A stretch of 60,716 nt of DNA, from positions 1 through 60,716 of the forward strand of contig JBKDAM010000158.1 in the NCBI GenBank assembly GCA_046316495.1, given 5' to 3'. Each line of letters opens with the position of its first letter. The stretch's first letter is position 1. The stretch comes from M3007 sp046316495 (GTDB lineage Bacteria; Bacteroidota; Bacteroidia; Chitinophagales; Saprospiraceae). A program made the position numbers and the translations under genes. The notes under the pieces are model-generated. The model did no database searches. It had not been told where the DNA came from and saw nothing but the letters and a program-made list of their open reading frames with translations. This document shows positions 26,088-36,835 of the stretch, one piece after another.

Positions 26088-27869
26088 CTAGAAGCACCAG
26101 CCGTTTGCAGCGCGCAATGCCTCTGCAATTAAACGACGGTCCTTTTTTACGTTCACCGGTGGGTATTTGGTGTAGCGTTTAACGCCCATTAAAAAGGTCT
26201 TCAATAGATCACCTTCGGCAAAAGAAGCGATTGCGTCGGTCGCATTTTTGGTCATGCGCGCAGTAGTATCGTGTAAAAACACCCTTAGCATTGCATCGTA
26301 AACCTCCATCGGCTGTGCGGTTGAAGACCTTCCTGCCAATTTCTGAATCCGTAGTAACATGGATTCGGCTGCAAAAAGATCCATCAGCATATCTGCACAA
26401 TTCATCAGCAACTCCTGCTCCTCTTTCAGGTTTAACTTTCCATCCATCTGCATCTTAGCTGCTCCACCAGCTGCCATCAAAATAACCTTTTTGAAATCGC
26501 TGATTGCTTTTTTCTCCTCAGCATAAGGTCCTTCCAACCGCTCCATGGAGGGCATGGAAGCCAACTCCTTTTGCACCGCCCAGGCAGGCCCAACGATGTC
26601 AAGCTGCCCCTTTAACGCACGCTTAAATAACTGATCGATCATTAGCAGGCGATTGATCTCATTCGTCCCCTCATATATCCGGTTAATTCGACTGTCCCGA
26701 TAAGCCCTTGCTACCGGATACTCCTCACTAAAACCAATCCCCCCATGTATTTGCACATTCTCATCCACACAGAAATCAATTACCTCCGAACCATACACTT
26801 TGAGAATGGAACACTCAATTGCATACTCCTCCGCTGCCTCTAACATAGCCTGTGCAAAGGTTTTCCCTTCCGCACTTCCTGCCTCTTTTTTGACGTGCAT
26901 CAATTGAGAAATCCGGTAAGAGGCACTCTCCGCCGCGAATGTCCGAATTGCCATCTCCGCCAGCTTGTGCTGAATCGCTCCGAAACTACCAATCGGTTGT
27001 CCAAATTGGTGCCGCTCATTGGCGTACTGAACCGCTGTTGTCACCACTGTCCTTCCAGCTCCAGCACACATCACCCCCAACTTATATCGGCCGATATTCA
27101 ACACGTTAAAGGCAATATGGTGCCCCTTTCCAATCTGACCCAAAACTTGTCCTACTGGTACCAAAACGTTTTCAAAAAATACCTGCCGAGTGGAAGAGCC
27201 TTTAATTCCCATCTTGTCCTCCTCTGCTCCCAATGAAATACCCGGCGTGTTCCGATCTACTATAAATCCAGTGAACTGGTCCCCACCAACTTGCGCAAAT
27301 ACAATAAACACATCCGCGAAGCCAGCATTGGAAATCCACATCTTTTGACCATTTATACGATAAAACGCTCCATCCTCCGTCAAATCAGCCCTGGTCTTAG
27401 CTGCAAGTGCATCCGAGCCACTTCCTGGCTCCGTCAGGCAATACGCTGCTTTCATAGCACCCGATATCATAGGTGGAAGGTAACGCTGCTTCTGCTCCTC
27501 TGTCCCAAAATACAAGATTGGTAACATTCCAATCCCAGTATGTGCAGCAAAGGAAACCAAAAAGGAACCAGCAGGCCCCATCACATCCGCTAACACGGTA
27601 TTGGTATTAGTGTCCAATTCCGTTCCGCCATACATCGTTGGCATGTGCGCCCCCAATAATCCCAATTCTCCCGCCCGCTCAATCAATCCTGGCGAAACTC
27701 CAGGTACTTGCTTCTCCAATTGGTCCATCACCGGTAAAATTTCTTGCTCCAAAAAGTCCAGAGCCATCTGGCGAACCATCAGTTGTTCCTCATTTAGCTC
27801 CTCTGGGATAAACGTCCACTCTGGCTGACTATCCGAAATCAAAAAAGCACCACCATTTAGATTTTCCAT
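26088..27869 (-). CDS. Acyl-CoA dehydrogenase with C-terminal extension
   Basis: FAD-dependent acyl-CoA oxidation. The catalytic part is about residues 20-410: CLTEPGSGSDAL (FAD/substrate binding), WISNAGFADVF, and the IYEGTNEINR segment holding the probable catalytic Glu. About 180 further helical residues follow, as in very-long-chain type (VLCAD/ACAD9-like) enzymes. The protein is 593 aa from the ATG at 27869 (MENLNGGAF). The longer ORF to 27959 is excluded because a -7 element sits at 27907-27914, between the two possible starts. No other beta-oxidation gene is adjacent. Confidence 0.93.
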   Translation of the reverse strand: MENLNGGAFLISDSQPEWTFIPEELNEEQLMVRQMALDFLEQEILPVMDQLEKQVPGVSPGLIERAGELGLLGAHMPTMYGGTELDTNTNTVLADVMGPAGSFLVSFAAHTGIGMLPILYFGTEEQKQRYLPPMISGAMKAAYCLTEPGSGSDALAAKTRADLTEDGAFYRINGQKMWISNAGFADVFIVFAQVGGDQFTGFIVDRNTPGISLGAEEDKMGIKGSSTRQVFFENVLVPVGQVLGQIGKGHHIAFNVLNIGRYKLGVMCAGAGRTVVTTAVQYANERHQFGQPIGSFGAIQHKLAEMAIRTFAAESASYRISQLMHVKKEAGSAEGKTFAQAMLEAAEEYAIECSILKVYGSEVIDFCVDENVQIHGGIGFSEEYPVARAYRDSRINRIYEGTNEINRLLMIDQLFKRALKGQLDIVGPAWAVQKELASMPSMERLEGPYAEEKKAISDFKKVILMAAGGAAKMQMDGKLNLKEEQELLMNCADMLMDLFAAESMLLRIQKLAGRSSTAQPMEVYDAMLRVFLHDTTARMTKNATDAIASFAEGDLLKTFLMGVKRYTKYPPVNVKKDRRLIAEALRAANGWCF

Positions 27870-27906
27870 ATCTTTATTCTTAAAATAATTTAGCGAATTT
27901 TCGCTG

Positions 27907-27914
27907 CAAATATA
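27907..27914 (-). promoter_or_regulatory. -7 promoter element of the second acyl-CoA dehydrogenase
   Basis: The minus strand reads TATATTTG, 37 bases before the ATG at 27869. It decides the start codon. Confidence 0.6.
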
Positions 27915-28056
27915 ATAGACTTCTTTCAATTCCGCCAGAGGGCTAACCAGCTTTAACAATCACCCTTCTCTTTTTTTTGGCTCTTTACTGTCAAAAGCCA
28001 AATATCCTCCGATTTTTCGAAAAATCACCACACGCTCCATGCACAATGACAAGAAC

Positions 28057-31000
28057 CTACCGAATAAGTGTCACTTCTCGTTGAGGCAACCTGAAAACAA
28101 CTCCGTTGCACTCAACATCCAAAATATAAAGGTACACATCGGGTGGAGCAGGCTTTCCTCCTACGGTTCCATCCCAACTTGGATGGGTGCTGCTTTGGTA
28201 AATTTTCTGACCCCAGCGGTTGTACACTTGTAGGCTCTTCGCTTTATCCAAACCCTCAAAAGGCACCAAACGTAAAACATCGTTCACTCCATCTCCATCT
28301 GGTGTAAAGGCATTGGGCACATTTAACTCTTCAAAACAAGGGGGATACACGACCACTCGGTACTCCACCGTATCTCCACAACCCGCCTCATTCCGGACGA
28401 TTAATGTATAGGTGGTTGCCGATGTTGGAGCGACTTGCACCTGCTGGCAATTGCTGCAATTCAATGCTGTTCCTTGCTCTTCCCAATAGTACCATGCCAA
28501 GCCCAATGGAGCCGTTAACCAAATACTATCACCCTCCTGCACATAAAGGGTATCCTGTAGAGGGACATCAACAGGCTCCGCTAGTGCTACAGCAGTACAA
28601 TGAGTGCTATCACACCCCAACTGGTTCTGAAACACCTTGCAGTACTGCCCCGCAGAACCCTCCACCTGCCCTGGAAAAACTTCCACTGAGTCCCCTGGAC
28701 AAATCAGCACCGAACTCGAGCTGGCTACCGGGACCCATTCCAGTCGTTGGCAGACCGTACTGTCACAGCCATTTTGTTGGGCTAATTCAATACAGTACAC
28801 CCCGGGATTGGTCTGAGGAACGCCTAAAATAGTGGCTACCTGCCCCGGACAAATTTGAACAACCCCCAAGTCTACTTGAACTGCATCTAAAACCTTCACT
28901 AAAATAGAGGACGAATCTACACACCCATCCGGCAGCGTAACAGTTACCTGATAACTGGTAGTTACTTCCGGAGTTACCCACCACTGTGCAAGCGTACTAA
29001 CCTGTCCACCTCCTGCCCACTGATAGATTCCCCCCGGAGTAGCCTGCAAAAGAATGGAATCCCCCTTACATATATTTTGGTCTCCCCCTTCAATACCCGG
29101 ACCAGAAATAAACCGAAGCGTAAATGCATGTTCAATTATGCAATCTCCCGTGTTTTCTTGAAGTAAAAAAGTGAATGCATCTCCTTGCTGAACGTTCCCG
29201 CCCGGTTGAAATGTTGTTTCAGCACAGGCTGTGCAACTAAGATTACTTGGATTGATCCAAGTATAGGAGTGCCCATTCACCAAAGGCACCCCAAAGCTTA
29301 CAGGCTGTACAGCACAACGCACTAACTCATAACTTGCCCGCGGATTACCAGAAATAGGGAAATACTTGGGTGCACAACTGCAGTTTTCTGCTGCGGGCAA
29401 TACCAATAAAAGTTGGCAAAGGGCCTCCAAGGGTATAGCAAGGCTTCCACTTTGTGTATAACTACTGCCTCCAGGAATGGCCGATGTCATAGAAATACTC
29501 TGCGCCAGCACATCGTTGTTGTCTGGCAAACCATTGCCGTTAACATCCAGCCAAAGCTGCACAATTGCTTGTTGAGCAGCTACCATTCCAGGATTATCCA
29601 CCGTGATGGAATAGCCAACCGCCCCCGAAGGATCTGTTCCTGTAAAAACAAAGTCGGAAATCTTCAAATCTGGATTGGCAGTTGGTATAGGCATCAAGGC
29701 CTCCCCTGTACTTAGATATACCCCGCAGGTCTGATTCGTTAATGGACAGAATCCACTTACCTGCTGCCGCGTCTGAACAACCACAAATTGGTCCAAGCAA
29801 GATGCCGCATCCTCGTATAATAACCGAAGGTTAAACTTAATCACCTCACCTGCTCCCAAACCAGCACTCAAGGGCCACTGTAGTACCCTTCCGATAAGTT
29901 GCGGTGCCGAACCCGGTGCATTTTGCCCAGGAACATAAGAGCCCATCACATAATCAACTCCATCTGGCAATAACAGGTAGAAACTATCTCCCAAAGACGG
30001 AGTACCTTGTAAAAGTAATTGAACTGCAACGACCAATTCCTCCCCACATGAAACCGGGGAGCTGGAAAGCGGTGACAGACTTATGTCTACCCCATATGCA
30101 GGTGTCAGCCCCTCCAGCCCAATAGGATCACCTGGTTTTCGAAGGGAGTTGGTAAAGGTCCCACAGGGTTGAACCCCCGACACCCCGTAAACTGGCTGTG
30201 CGTTGGCCACAACGCTACAAGCAGCAATGGTCTTAAACCGCAGACGGAAGGTATTAGCAGGAAAGGCTTCAAAACCTGGAAGTCCAGTGACTAAAGAAGG
30301 CAATAGTGCCCCCATTTCCCAAAAATATACGTTTCCTGTGGAAAGCTGAGGATCTAAAATTGAAGTCCAAGTACCACCCGGAGAGGGATATTGTACTTGG
30401 GCAGATCCCGCAAGTACCGACATTCCCTCCGGCAACTTAATGGAAGCCGTTAAGGCCATCGCATTTCCGTCATTGGCATTCGATACCTCCACCACAAAAT
30501 AGTCAGAAGCTGCGCAGAGTGGAACCTCCATTGGCTGACTGATCACATTTAACTCCAAAACAGCCCCATTTAACCTCAAATCGAGCAAAATCGTATCTCT
30601 TCCACAACTATTTGTCAGTGGGTTACTGACGGACGAACAATCCCAGCCAAGTATTACCCTCAACTTTAGGGCATCACAGTTGGAGTTTACTCCTTTTAGT
30701 AAAAAGGGAATATTAGCCAAAAAACCAATCGTCCCCAATTGGAATAAATTGGATTGCATAGGTTGACTTACCCCGCCAGGCATCCGTTGTAAATCAAGTC
30801 CCGTCAAGGTCCCATTCAAGGGCTCTAAATACAACCAAGCGTTTGGAGCTTCCGCCGGACGCAGGTTTCTGATATTAAAATTCAAGGCAAAATCACTTGC
30901 ACTCAGGTTAATATTCGTTTGCGCCAACTCCAATTTCAACCTCGGCAACGCATCAATGTACCCCAAAGGATCTATCCGGTCCACTGTTTGCAGGGACGCT

Positions 31001-33945
31001 CCCGGAAAACCATCCGGATACTCAATATCATATGAAAAACGAGCTGTATCCGGCCCATAAAAGCTACAACTGGGTGCATACTGAAAATGAGTTGTCAATT
31101 CAAAACCTTCATCTACAGGTGTCTCAAAAATACCACTTTGTAAATCGAGTTTCATCTGTGTAGTATCCCGTGTCCATGGAGTTGGCTCATTTTGAATCCA
31201 ATTGATCGCCTCTTGCAAAACAAGATTAGAGGTAATTAATTGGGGATCAATATTTAATGGCAAAGAATACTCCAATCGCTGAAAGGCTGCAATAGGCCTC
31301 AACTCGTAGGGAAACAGATTCCCTCTGGCTAACCGAATGGAGTATGAAAACGGCATTTGCTGAAAAGAAGTGGCGCAGGCACGGGTTGTATGACGTGGAT
31401 GCCCCCGTTCAACGTGGTAGCCCGAATACTGACTTAAAGGCCTGTGAAACCCAAAGAGCTCCGGCGTGGTCCAGGCGAATCCGCCATCCCAAGGTATATT
31501 CCGAAAATTAACCAAAGCCGGAGGAGGAGAACCTGCAGCCGATGGACGGTAATTTTGTAAAAAAACATACTCATAGGTAAAAAAGAGGGAGTCTCCTATA
31601 CTCAAGGGCAAGCCATCCGGAGCACAACTCTGAACCTTTAACAAAAAACGCCTGTTCATCGTAACCAACCGATCTATCACTAAAGGAGGCTCGATGTTAA
31701 CTGCCTGTACCTGAACATAATTTTGATGTAAATAATCAATCACTGGGGCCTCACAACTGTATTCTTCTCCATCCAAACGCTTGACCCGCAACCATGCCCG
31801 TACCAGGCCGAGAGAGTCCTTATGTGTAAAAATCGTTCTGCCAGCAACTACATCAATCTCATCCCCATCCAATAGACCCGCATCCGACGCAAGCGATTCA
31901 GTGAATACCCTCAGGGGAACATCGCCAAACGAATTGACCAGAATTCTTCCCTCTAACTCAAATCGAAGAGTATCACCCGGGATATAACGATCCAACCGAA
32001 TCTGTGCCGAATCGGCCGGCAATGGCGCGTCCATAATTCGGTTGTCATCCGCGTCCAACCAGCCATAATTGGTTCGATACGTCCGGTAATCCAGGGATAC
32101 CCCAATCAAAGGGGTAGTACAAGGTAATCCGCCGCCGCCGCTGCCACACTCGGGTTTGACAATGATGGGAAAATCATAACAGGAGGACAAGCCACAATCC
32201 ACCACTTCCTCTGCCTCTTTGACAATCCGCCCTACCGAGTGCACCTCATATTTGCATGCAAACAGACAAGCTTGTGGGAAAACCGTGGTGCTTCCCCCTT
32301 CCTGCGGCAAATCAGTACTGAGCGGCGTACAGCCTAAACCGGGGCCGCAAACAAATTGAAGGCAAAACTGAAAGTCAACCGTGTCATTCGTAAATGGCAA
32401 AGGAAAAGATAAGACAGGATCCTGCCCTGGATCTACCTGCATAAAAACCGGGGCCATGCCTCCAATCGTTGGAATACAGCTGGGATCCCACACCAATCCG
32501 GAGGGCAACTGCAATTTTACTTGATAGAAACCCGTGTCAGTCAGAAATCGAGGGCTCACCGCTACCCATTCCACTGGGTAACTTTGTCCTTCCTCCATGC
32601 ACCCATTAAAATTTAACCGAAAAAAATGCTGAATAGCTAGGCTAGTACTATCTACCACAAAAGGAATAGAATCTGTAACCGTGGCAGTTTCTGGACAGGC
32701 CTTTCGATAAAACGTAAACACAAACGGAACCCCAATCCCTTTTTTGCACTCTGGAAAACAGGTAAAATATTGGTAACGCAACAGGACCGTATCTTTTGCC
32801 GGGACTTCTGGAAGGATTACGGCAGCTCTCGACAAATAGGTGGCCCCACAATCAGGCAGTTCCTGATTGGTAACCAACGAGACAGCAATCGGCAACCATC
32901 CCGCCCCGGCATTATATTCAAAAGAAGCTGGGTCCATCCCGGAAAAGGAATCTCCCAAACCCGATCGAACATCCAGAAAGACGTTTTGTGCTGGCAACTC
33001 ACCATCGTTAATGACCCTCAGTATATTAGTGGCTGGCAAGGAGGCACAAAAATCAACAGGAGGCTGGTAGACCCCCTCAAATCTTAACAAAGGATTCTGT
33101 GTGCTTGGTAAAATACTCACCAACAAATCCACACTGTCATACTGACACTGGTCAACTCCGCAGCCCCATCCAATCCGAATTATGGAGGGATTGTCGAAGG
33201 ATGGAGTACCACAGTCCGTAATGATTACCCGTTCAATTAAAGTGAGTTCTTCATTAAATTGAAACAGCGTATCCCCGTTCCCAAATGCAGTAAAAAAGCT
33301 ACCGGGAAGAACCGATCGATAAAGAACAGGCCCATTTACCTCCTGCACCGCACCCAATAACTGCGCATCATACCCTGGATAGTGCTGATCCGAAAAGGAG
33401 AGCGCCCGAATGGGACCCAACCGCGTATTTCGCACCTTGATTGTCCGCAAGAGCGTGTCGCCCAACTCGCCTCCCGCAGCACTTTGATTAACGGATGCGA
33501 TGACCACCAATCCAGTCTCCACCGCATAACTAAGGGAGACAACCTGGTCTGCTCCGCCAGGGTAAGTAACCTGAACTTGATTGTTAAATAATTGCCCACT
33601 GTTAATCGCTCCTACTAATGCACAATCTGCTGAAAGCAGCACCCGAACCGACACAATTGAGCCCGGATTGAAGGTAGCCAAACTAAACTCAGGCTGATTA
33701 AGGTTACTTAGGTTTTGCTCTACTAGTCCATTCACGGTCCCTGGAACATACGATATTCCTAAAGGTAGGGTTAATACCAAATTTAAACCAGTAAGGGTCG
33801 AAGAGCCCGTATTAGAAAGTTGGATATGGAAGGTATCGGTGCCGCAAACCGATAATTGGTCCGTATTTACGGTGGTAATCAATACATTTTGTGCCTTTAA
33901 AGCAAAAGCAAGAAAACAGAAGAGCAGGGATAGGTAGAAGCGCAT
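28057..33945 (-). CDS. Giant secreted surface protein with type IX secretion type-B C-terminal domain
   Basis: A 1962-aa protein with a signal peptide (residues 1-19, ending LKAQ). The long body has repeated beta-sandwich-like modules of the DUF11/adhesin kind (for example STLTGLNLVLTLPLG near the N-terminus), rich in Cys. Around residues 1650-1810 are SprB/Ig-like modules and two tandem copies of a CPG...GxYC...GCDST motif. The end (about 1870-1962) is the gliding-motility-associated domain: VPNAFTPDGDGVNDVL, VYNRWGQKIYQS, WDGTVGGKPAPPDVYLY. Such proteins are exported by the type IX system and attached to or released from the surface, often as adhesins. A consensus promoter lies 34 bases before the start; the gene is monocistronic. 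Confidence 0.93.
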   Translation of the reverse strand: MRFYLSLLFCFLAFALKAQNVLITTVNTDQLSVCGTDTFHIQLSNTGSSTLTGLNLVLTLPLGISYVPGTVNGLVEQNLSNLNQPEFSLATFNPGSIVSVRVLLSADCALVGAINSGQLFNNQVQVTYPGGADQVVSLSYAVETGLVVIASVNQSAAGGELGDTLLRTIKVRNTRLGPIRALSFSDQHYPGYDAQLLGAVQEVNGPVLYRSVLPGSFFTAFGNGDTLFQFNEELTLIERVIITDCGTPSFDNPSIIRIGWGCGVDQCQYDSVDLLVSILPSTQNPLLRFEGVYQPPVDFCASLPATNILRVINDGELPAQNVFLDVRSGLGDSFSGMDPASFEYNAGAGWLPIAVSLVTNQELPDCGATYLSRAAVILPEVPAKDTVLLRYQYFTCFPECKKGIGVPFVFTFYRKACPETATVTDSIPFVVDSTSLAIQHFFRLNFNGCMEEGQSYPVEWVAVSPRFLTDTGFYQVKLQLPSGLVWDPSCIPTIGGMAPVFMQVDPGQDPVLSFPLPFTNDTVDFQFCLQFVCGPGLGCTPLSTDLPQEGGSTTVFPQACLFACKYEVHSVGRIVKEAEEVVDCGLSSCYDFPIIVKPECGSGGGGLPCTTPLIGVSLDYRTYRTNYGWLDADDNRIMDAPLPADSAQIRLDRYIPGDTLRFELEGRILVNSFGDVPLRVFTESLASDAGLLDGDEIDVVAGRTIFTHKDSLGLVRAWLRVKRLDGEEYSCEAPVIDYLHQNYVQVQAVNIEPPLVIDRLVTMNRRFLLKVQSCAPDGLPLSIGDSLFFTYEYVFLQNYRPSAAGSPPPALVNFRNIPWDGGFAWTTPELFGFHRPLSQYSGYHVERGHPRHTTRACATSFQQMPFSYSIRLARGNLFPYELRPIAAFQRLEYSLPLNIDPQLITSNLVLQEAINWIQNEPTPWTRDTTQMKLDLQSGIFETPVDEGFELTTHFQYAPSCSFYGPDTARFSYDIEYPDGFPGASLQTVDRIDPLGYIDALPRLKLELAQTNINLSASDFALNFNIRNLRPAEAPNAWLYLEPLNGTLTGLDLQRMPGGVSQPMQSNLFQLGTIGFLANIPFLLKGVNSNCDALKLRVILGWDCSSVSNPLTNSCGRDTILLDLRLNGAVLELNVISQPMEVPLCAASDYFVVEVSNANDGNAMALTASIKLPEGMSVLAGSAQVQYPSPGGTWTSILDPQLSTGNVYFWEMGALLPSLVTGLPGFEAFPANTFRLRFKTIAACSVVANAQPVYGVSGVQPCGTFTNSLRKPGDPIGLEGLTPAYGVDISLSPLSSSPVSCGEELVVAVQLLLQGTPSLGDSFYLLLPDGVDYVMGSYVPGQNAPGSAPQLIGRVLQWPLSAGLGAGEVIKFNLRLLYEDAASCLDQFVVVQTRQQVSGFCPLTNQTCGVYLSTGEALMPIPTANPDLKISDFVFTGTDPSGAVGYSITVDNPGMVAAQQAIVQLWLDVNGNGLPDNNDVLAQSISMTSAIPGGSSYTQSGSLAIPLEALCQLLLVLPAAENCSCAPKYFPISGNPRASYELVRCAVQPVSFGVPLVNGHSYTWINPSNLSCTACAETTFQPGGNVQQGDAFTFLLQENTGDCIIEHAFTLRFISGPGIEGGDQNICKGDSILLQATPGGIYQWAGGGQVSTLAQWWVTPEVTTSYQVTVTLPDGCVDSSSILVKVLDAVQVDLGVVQICPGQVATILGVPQTNPGVYCIELAQQNGCDSTVCQRLEWVPVASSSSVLICPGDSVEVFPGQVEGSAGQYCKVFQNQLGCDSTHCTAVALAEPVDVPLQDTLYVQEGDSIWLTAPLGLAWYYWEEQGTALNCSNCQQVQVAPTSATTYTLIVRNEAGCGDTVEYRVVVYPPCFEELNVPNAFTPDGDGVNDVLRLVPFEGLDKAKSLQVYNRWGQKIYQSSTHPSWDGTVGGKPAPPDVYLYILDVECNGVVFRLPQREVTLIR

Positions 33946-33979
33946 TAGAATGGAAATTTCGTTTTGCAGGTGGAACCCT

Positions 33980-33987
33980 CAAAAGTA
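33980..33987 (-). promoter_or_regulatory. -7 promoter element of the giant surface protein
   Basis: The minus strand reads TACTTTTG, 34 bases before the ATG. Confidence 0.6.
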
Positions 33988-34128
33988 GCCAAATCCCTGC
34001 GCTTTCCTTTTTCGTTACCTGAGATTAGCACCGCTAACGGCAGAAAAAAAACAAAATGACAGTTTTTGACTTTCTTTAATAAGAGTGAACGATGGGGAGC
34101 TAGCTAATATACATACCAAAATCACACC

Positions 34129-34166
34129 AAAAAATCGGGCGCCTCTACGTAGCAGAGTGCGCCCGA
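34129..34166 (-). terminator. Terminator of the S9 peptidase gene
   Basis: TCGGGCGC/GCGCCCGA (34135-34142 and 34159-34166) with an inner CTCT/AGAG stem; on the minus strand it is followed by TTTTTT. Confidence 0.8.
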
Positions 34167-34215
34167 AATTATACCCTTACAAATAGGTGGCAATCAACCG
34201 GAAGAACGGCCGATA

Positions 34216-36612
34216 CTATCCTTCCTTCTTATGTTTTTTAGCCCAATCAAACATCTCAGCAAGAACATGCTCGATGCTTTCTTTAGCCCGATAACCATGA
34301 CTCTCATACGGCAACAATACCAGACGAGCGGTACCTCCATTTCCTTTAATCGCCTGAAACAAACGCTCTGACTGGATGGTGTACGTACCAGGATTATTAT
34401 CGGCCTCTCCATGGATCAGCAATAAAGGTTCATTGATCTTGTGAGCGTGCGTAAAAGGCGACATGTTCATATACGTATCCTGCGCCTCCCAGAAAGACCT
34501 ACGCTCACTTTGAAACCCAAAAGGAGTTAACGTCCGATTGTAAGCGCCTGAACGCGCAATCCCATAGGCATAGTCTTCCGAATGTGCCAACAAATTGGCT
34601 GTCATGAAGGCCCCGTACGAGTGCCCGCCCACTCCAACGCGCTTTCGATCAATAATTCCCAAAGAGTCCAAATAATCGATAGCGGCACGACCACCAGCAG
34701 TAATCTGCTCTACAAATGTATTGTTCATGGTTTCCGGATCACCCACTACTGGTACGGTTGCATCCATCAAAACGGCAAAACCCTGGGTAACAAAAAACAA
34801 CGGAGAATCGCCCCTGTAGAAGGTAAAGCGATTATCCGATCCACGAACCTGACCAGCTGTGCTGGCATCCGAATATTCCAACGGATACGCCCAAATAAAC
34901 AGAGGCAATTTTTGCCCCTCCTGGTAGTCGGCCGGCAAATAAAGGGTACCTGAAAGTGGAACCCCATCCTTGCGTTGATATTTCACCAACTGTTTTTTCA
35001 CCCCTGTCATTTCAGGGGCCGGATCCACAAACATGGTCAATGCTTTTCGGGCTCCGGAGCTCAAATCATGCCAAAAATAATTAGGTGGTATAATTTTGGA
35101 CTGAAAACGCGTAATGATTGACGCATGTCCTTTTCCAGAAAAAGCAATAAACTCTTCAAAAGTTCCGGTTGCGGATTTAAATATAGTTTGTTTCTCGCGG
35201 GTTTTGATGTTGATCTTATCCAAACGTGGGAAACTTCCTTCCGGAGAAGCCCCGGCGCTCTGAAAAAACATCCAGTCACCCTCTTGGGCAATCACATATT
35301 CTCCATTAGGAAGCCGCTCATAAACCGGATCTCCGGGATTGTTGTAATCATCGTTAATGCTCAAGCTAAACAAGGTATCCCGCAACTCTGGTTGGCTAAA
35401 CTGAAACTTCCAGGTATCCATCCAACGGCGATCCCGATCGTACTCGGAGAGAAAAGCAACATCCTTTTGTGCCGTCCATTCCATTCCGGAGTACCGGTGT
35501 TTGGTTTTAGTTAATGGAACCGGCGCCCCCTTGAAGGGTGCATCTAAAACCATTAATTGGTCTCTGTACGCCGCTTTTGCTTTCGGGTCACCCCCATCCA
35601 GCGCCTCCGCCCATAGTAGACGAGCACCGTGCAATGCCTGCCACTGCGCATCTCTTGGGCCGGTCACGACGCCTTGCCGAGGGATCTCATCGGTAACCCC
35701 CAGCTCAGATACTTGATACACTTTTTTGCCAGACTTGTCCCACACTTCCGTGGCCCGTGCAAAGTTGGCATAAGTGACCCTATAACTGAAAGGCCGCTTT
35801 AAATAAGTTACCAGTAGATACTGCTCGTCGGGAGACCAACTTGTGCTCATCAGCAGACAAGGAGTACCTAAGGGCTGGGTTTTTCCGCTGACGGAGTTGA
35901 CTATTGTTAATTGAGAAGTGGCTAAATATTCAAATTGTGCTTCATCAGAGGTAGACTTTAATAAATCTTGAAAGGTCATTACCTGCGCCTTTTTTCCCGC
36001 TGTTTCCTCAATATTGGGCCCTGTTGGAACCGATGGGGCAGGAGGCAACGATCCACGTTGTGCGGGCAGCTGACGAACCAGCAAGCGCTCACTGTCATCC
36101 ATCCAGGAAAAAGGACTTCCTAAAACATCGTTGATGTACAGGGCACCCAGGCGATTTGCCTTCCCAGTCTTCGTACTGGCAACCCACAATTGTACGCCCT
36201 GATCAGTATCCAAGCCAAAAGCAATTTTTTGGCCATTCGGTGACCACTGGGGAATACCAGACAAACGGCTGTTTGCCGGAAGTTGGATTTTCACCTGTTT
36301 ATTATCGGATAACCATTGCACTTGAACAGCCGTGTATTCAGTAATGCGTTGGCGGGCATTGAGTACAGCGTCAATACGCAAACCAGCCAACTTCAAATAA
36401 GGGCGGGCGAGCGTAGCAATACTAGGATTTGGATTGTAATCCACCAAGAGCATGGCATCCTTTTCAGGACTGACACTGACAAATGGGGTGGGGGCAGCTT
36501 CCACCATTTTTACGACCTCTGCAGAGGGCTTTTTATAGCTGGATTGCGCGGTCGAAAACGACCAACCAAGTACCCCCACCAGCATAAGTACCATTTTAAT
36601 TGTTTGATGCAT
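34216..36612 (-). CDS. Secreted S9 peptidase, glutamyl-endopeptidase (S9D) type
   Basis: Serine protease of the prolyl oligopeptidase fold. The 798-aa product starts with a signal peptide (about residues 1-23, ending STAQ), then a seven-blade propeller-like region (about 60-520) and an alpha/beta-hydrolase domain (about 540-798). The triad is visible: Ser665 in GGHSYGAF, Asp738 in GEADNNPG and His772 in YESHGY. The segments ARSGAYNRTLTPFGFQ and EADNNPGTYTIQSERLF match, from memory, the plant chloroplast glutamyl endopeptidase (S9D) more than ordinary prolyl peptidases, suggesting cleavage after Glu. It probably works in the periplasm. A terminator follows the gene. Confidence 0.9.
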   Translation of the reverse strand: MHQTIKMVLMLVGVLGWSFSTAQSSYKKPSAEVVKMVEAAPTPFVSVSPEKDAMLLVDYNPNPSIATLARPYLKLAGLRIDAVLNARQRITEYTAVQVQWLSDNKQVKIQLPANSRLSGIPQWSPNGQKIAFGLDTDQGVQLWVASTKTGKANRLGALYINDVLGSPFSWMDDSERLLVRQLPAQRGSLPPAPSVPTGPNIEETAGKKAQVMTFQDLLKSTSDEAQFEYLATSQLTIVNSVSGKTQPLGTPCLLMSTSWSPDEQYLLVTYLKRPFSYRVTYANFARATEVWDKSGKKVYQVSELGVTDEIPRQGVVTGPRDAQWQALHGARLLWAEALDGGDPKAKAAYRDQLMVLDAPFKGAPVPLTKTKHRYSGMEWTAQKDVAFLSEYDRDRRWMDTWKFQFSQPELRDTLFSLSINDDYNNPGDPVYERLPNGEYVIAQEGDWMFFQSAGASPEGSFPRLDKINIKTREKQTIFKSATGTFEEFIAFSGKGHASIITRFQSKIIPPNYFWHDLSSGARKALTMFVDPAPEMTGVKKQLVKYQRKDGVPLSGTLYLPADYQEGQKLPLFIWAYPLEYSDASTAGQVRGSDNRFTFYRGDSPLFFVTQGFAVLMDATVPVVGDPETMNNTFVEQITAGGRAAIDYLDSLGIIDRKRVGVGGHSYGAFMTANLLAHSEDYAYGIARSGAYNRTLTPFGFQSERRSFWEAQDTYMNMSPFTHAHKINEPLLLIHGEADNNPGTYTIQSERLFQAIKGNGGTARLVLLPYESHGYRAKESIEHVLAEMFDWAKKHKKEG

Positions 36613-36835
36613 ACGTATTGAATAAGTTAGTATTTACGAAAAAAGTACTTAAAATAGGCACAGCTGCAAAGCAGTCAGAATTAATCTGTCAAGGCAAGCT
36701 GAAGAAGGGCAAATATCGTATTATTTACGAGGTTTTATGGGCAACCAACGAAGAGGCCCCAAGTTCTACGGTAAGATGACATTTCTTTTTTCAAATTAAT
36801 CTCACCTTTGTCCCCGAAATTTTAAAACCTTCAAC

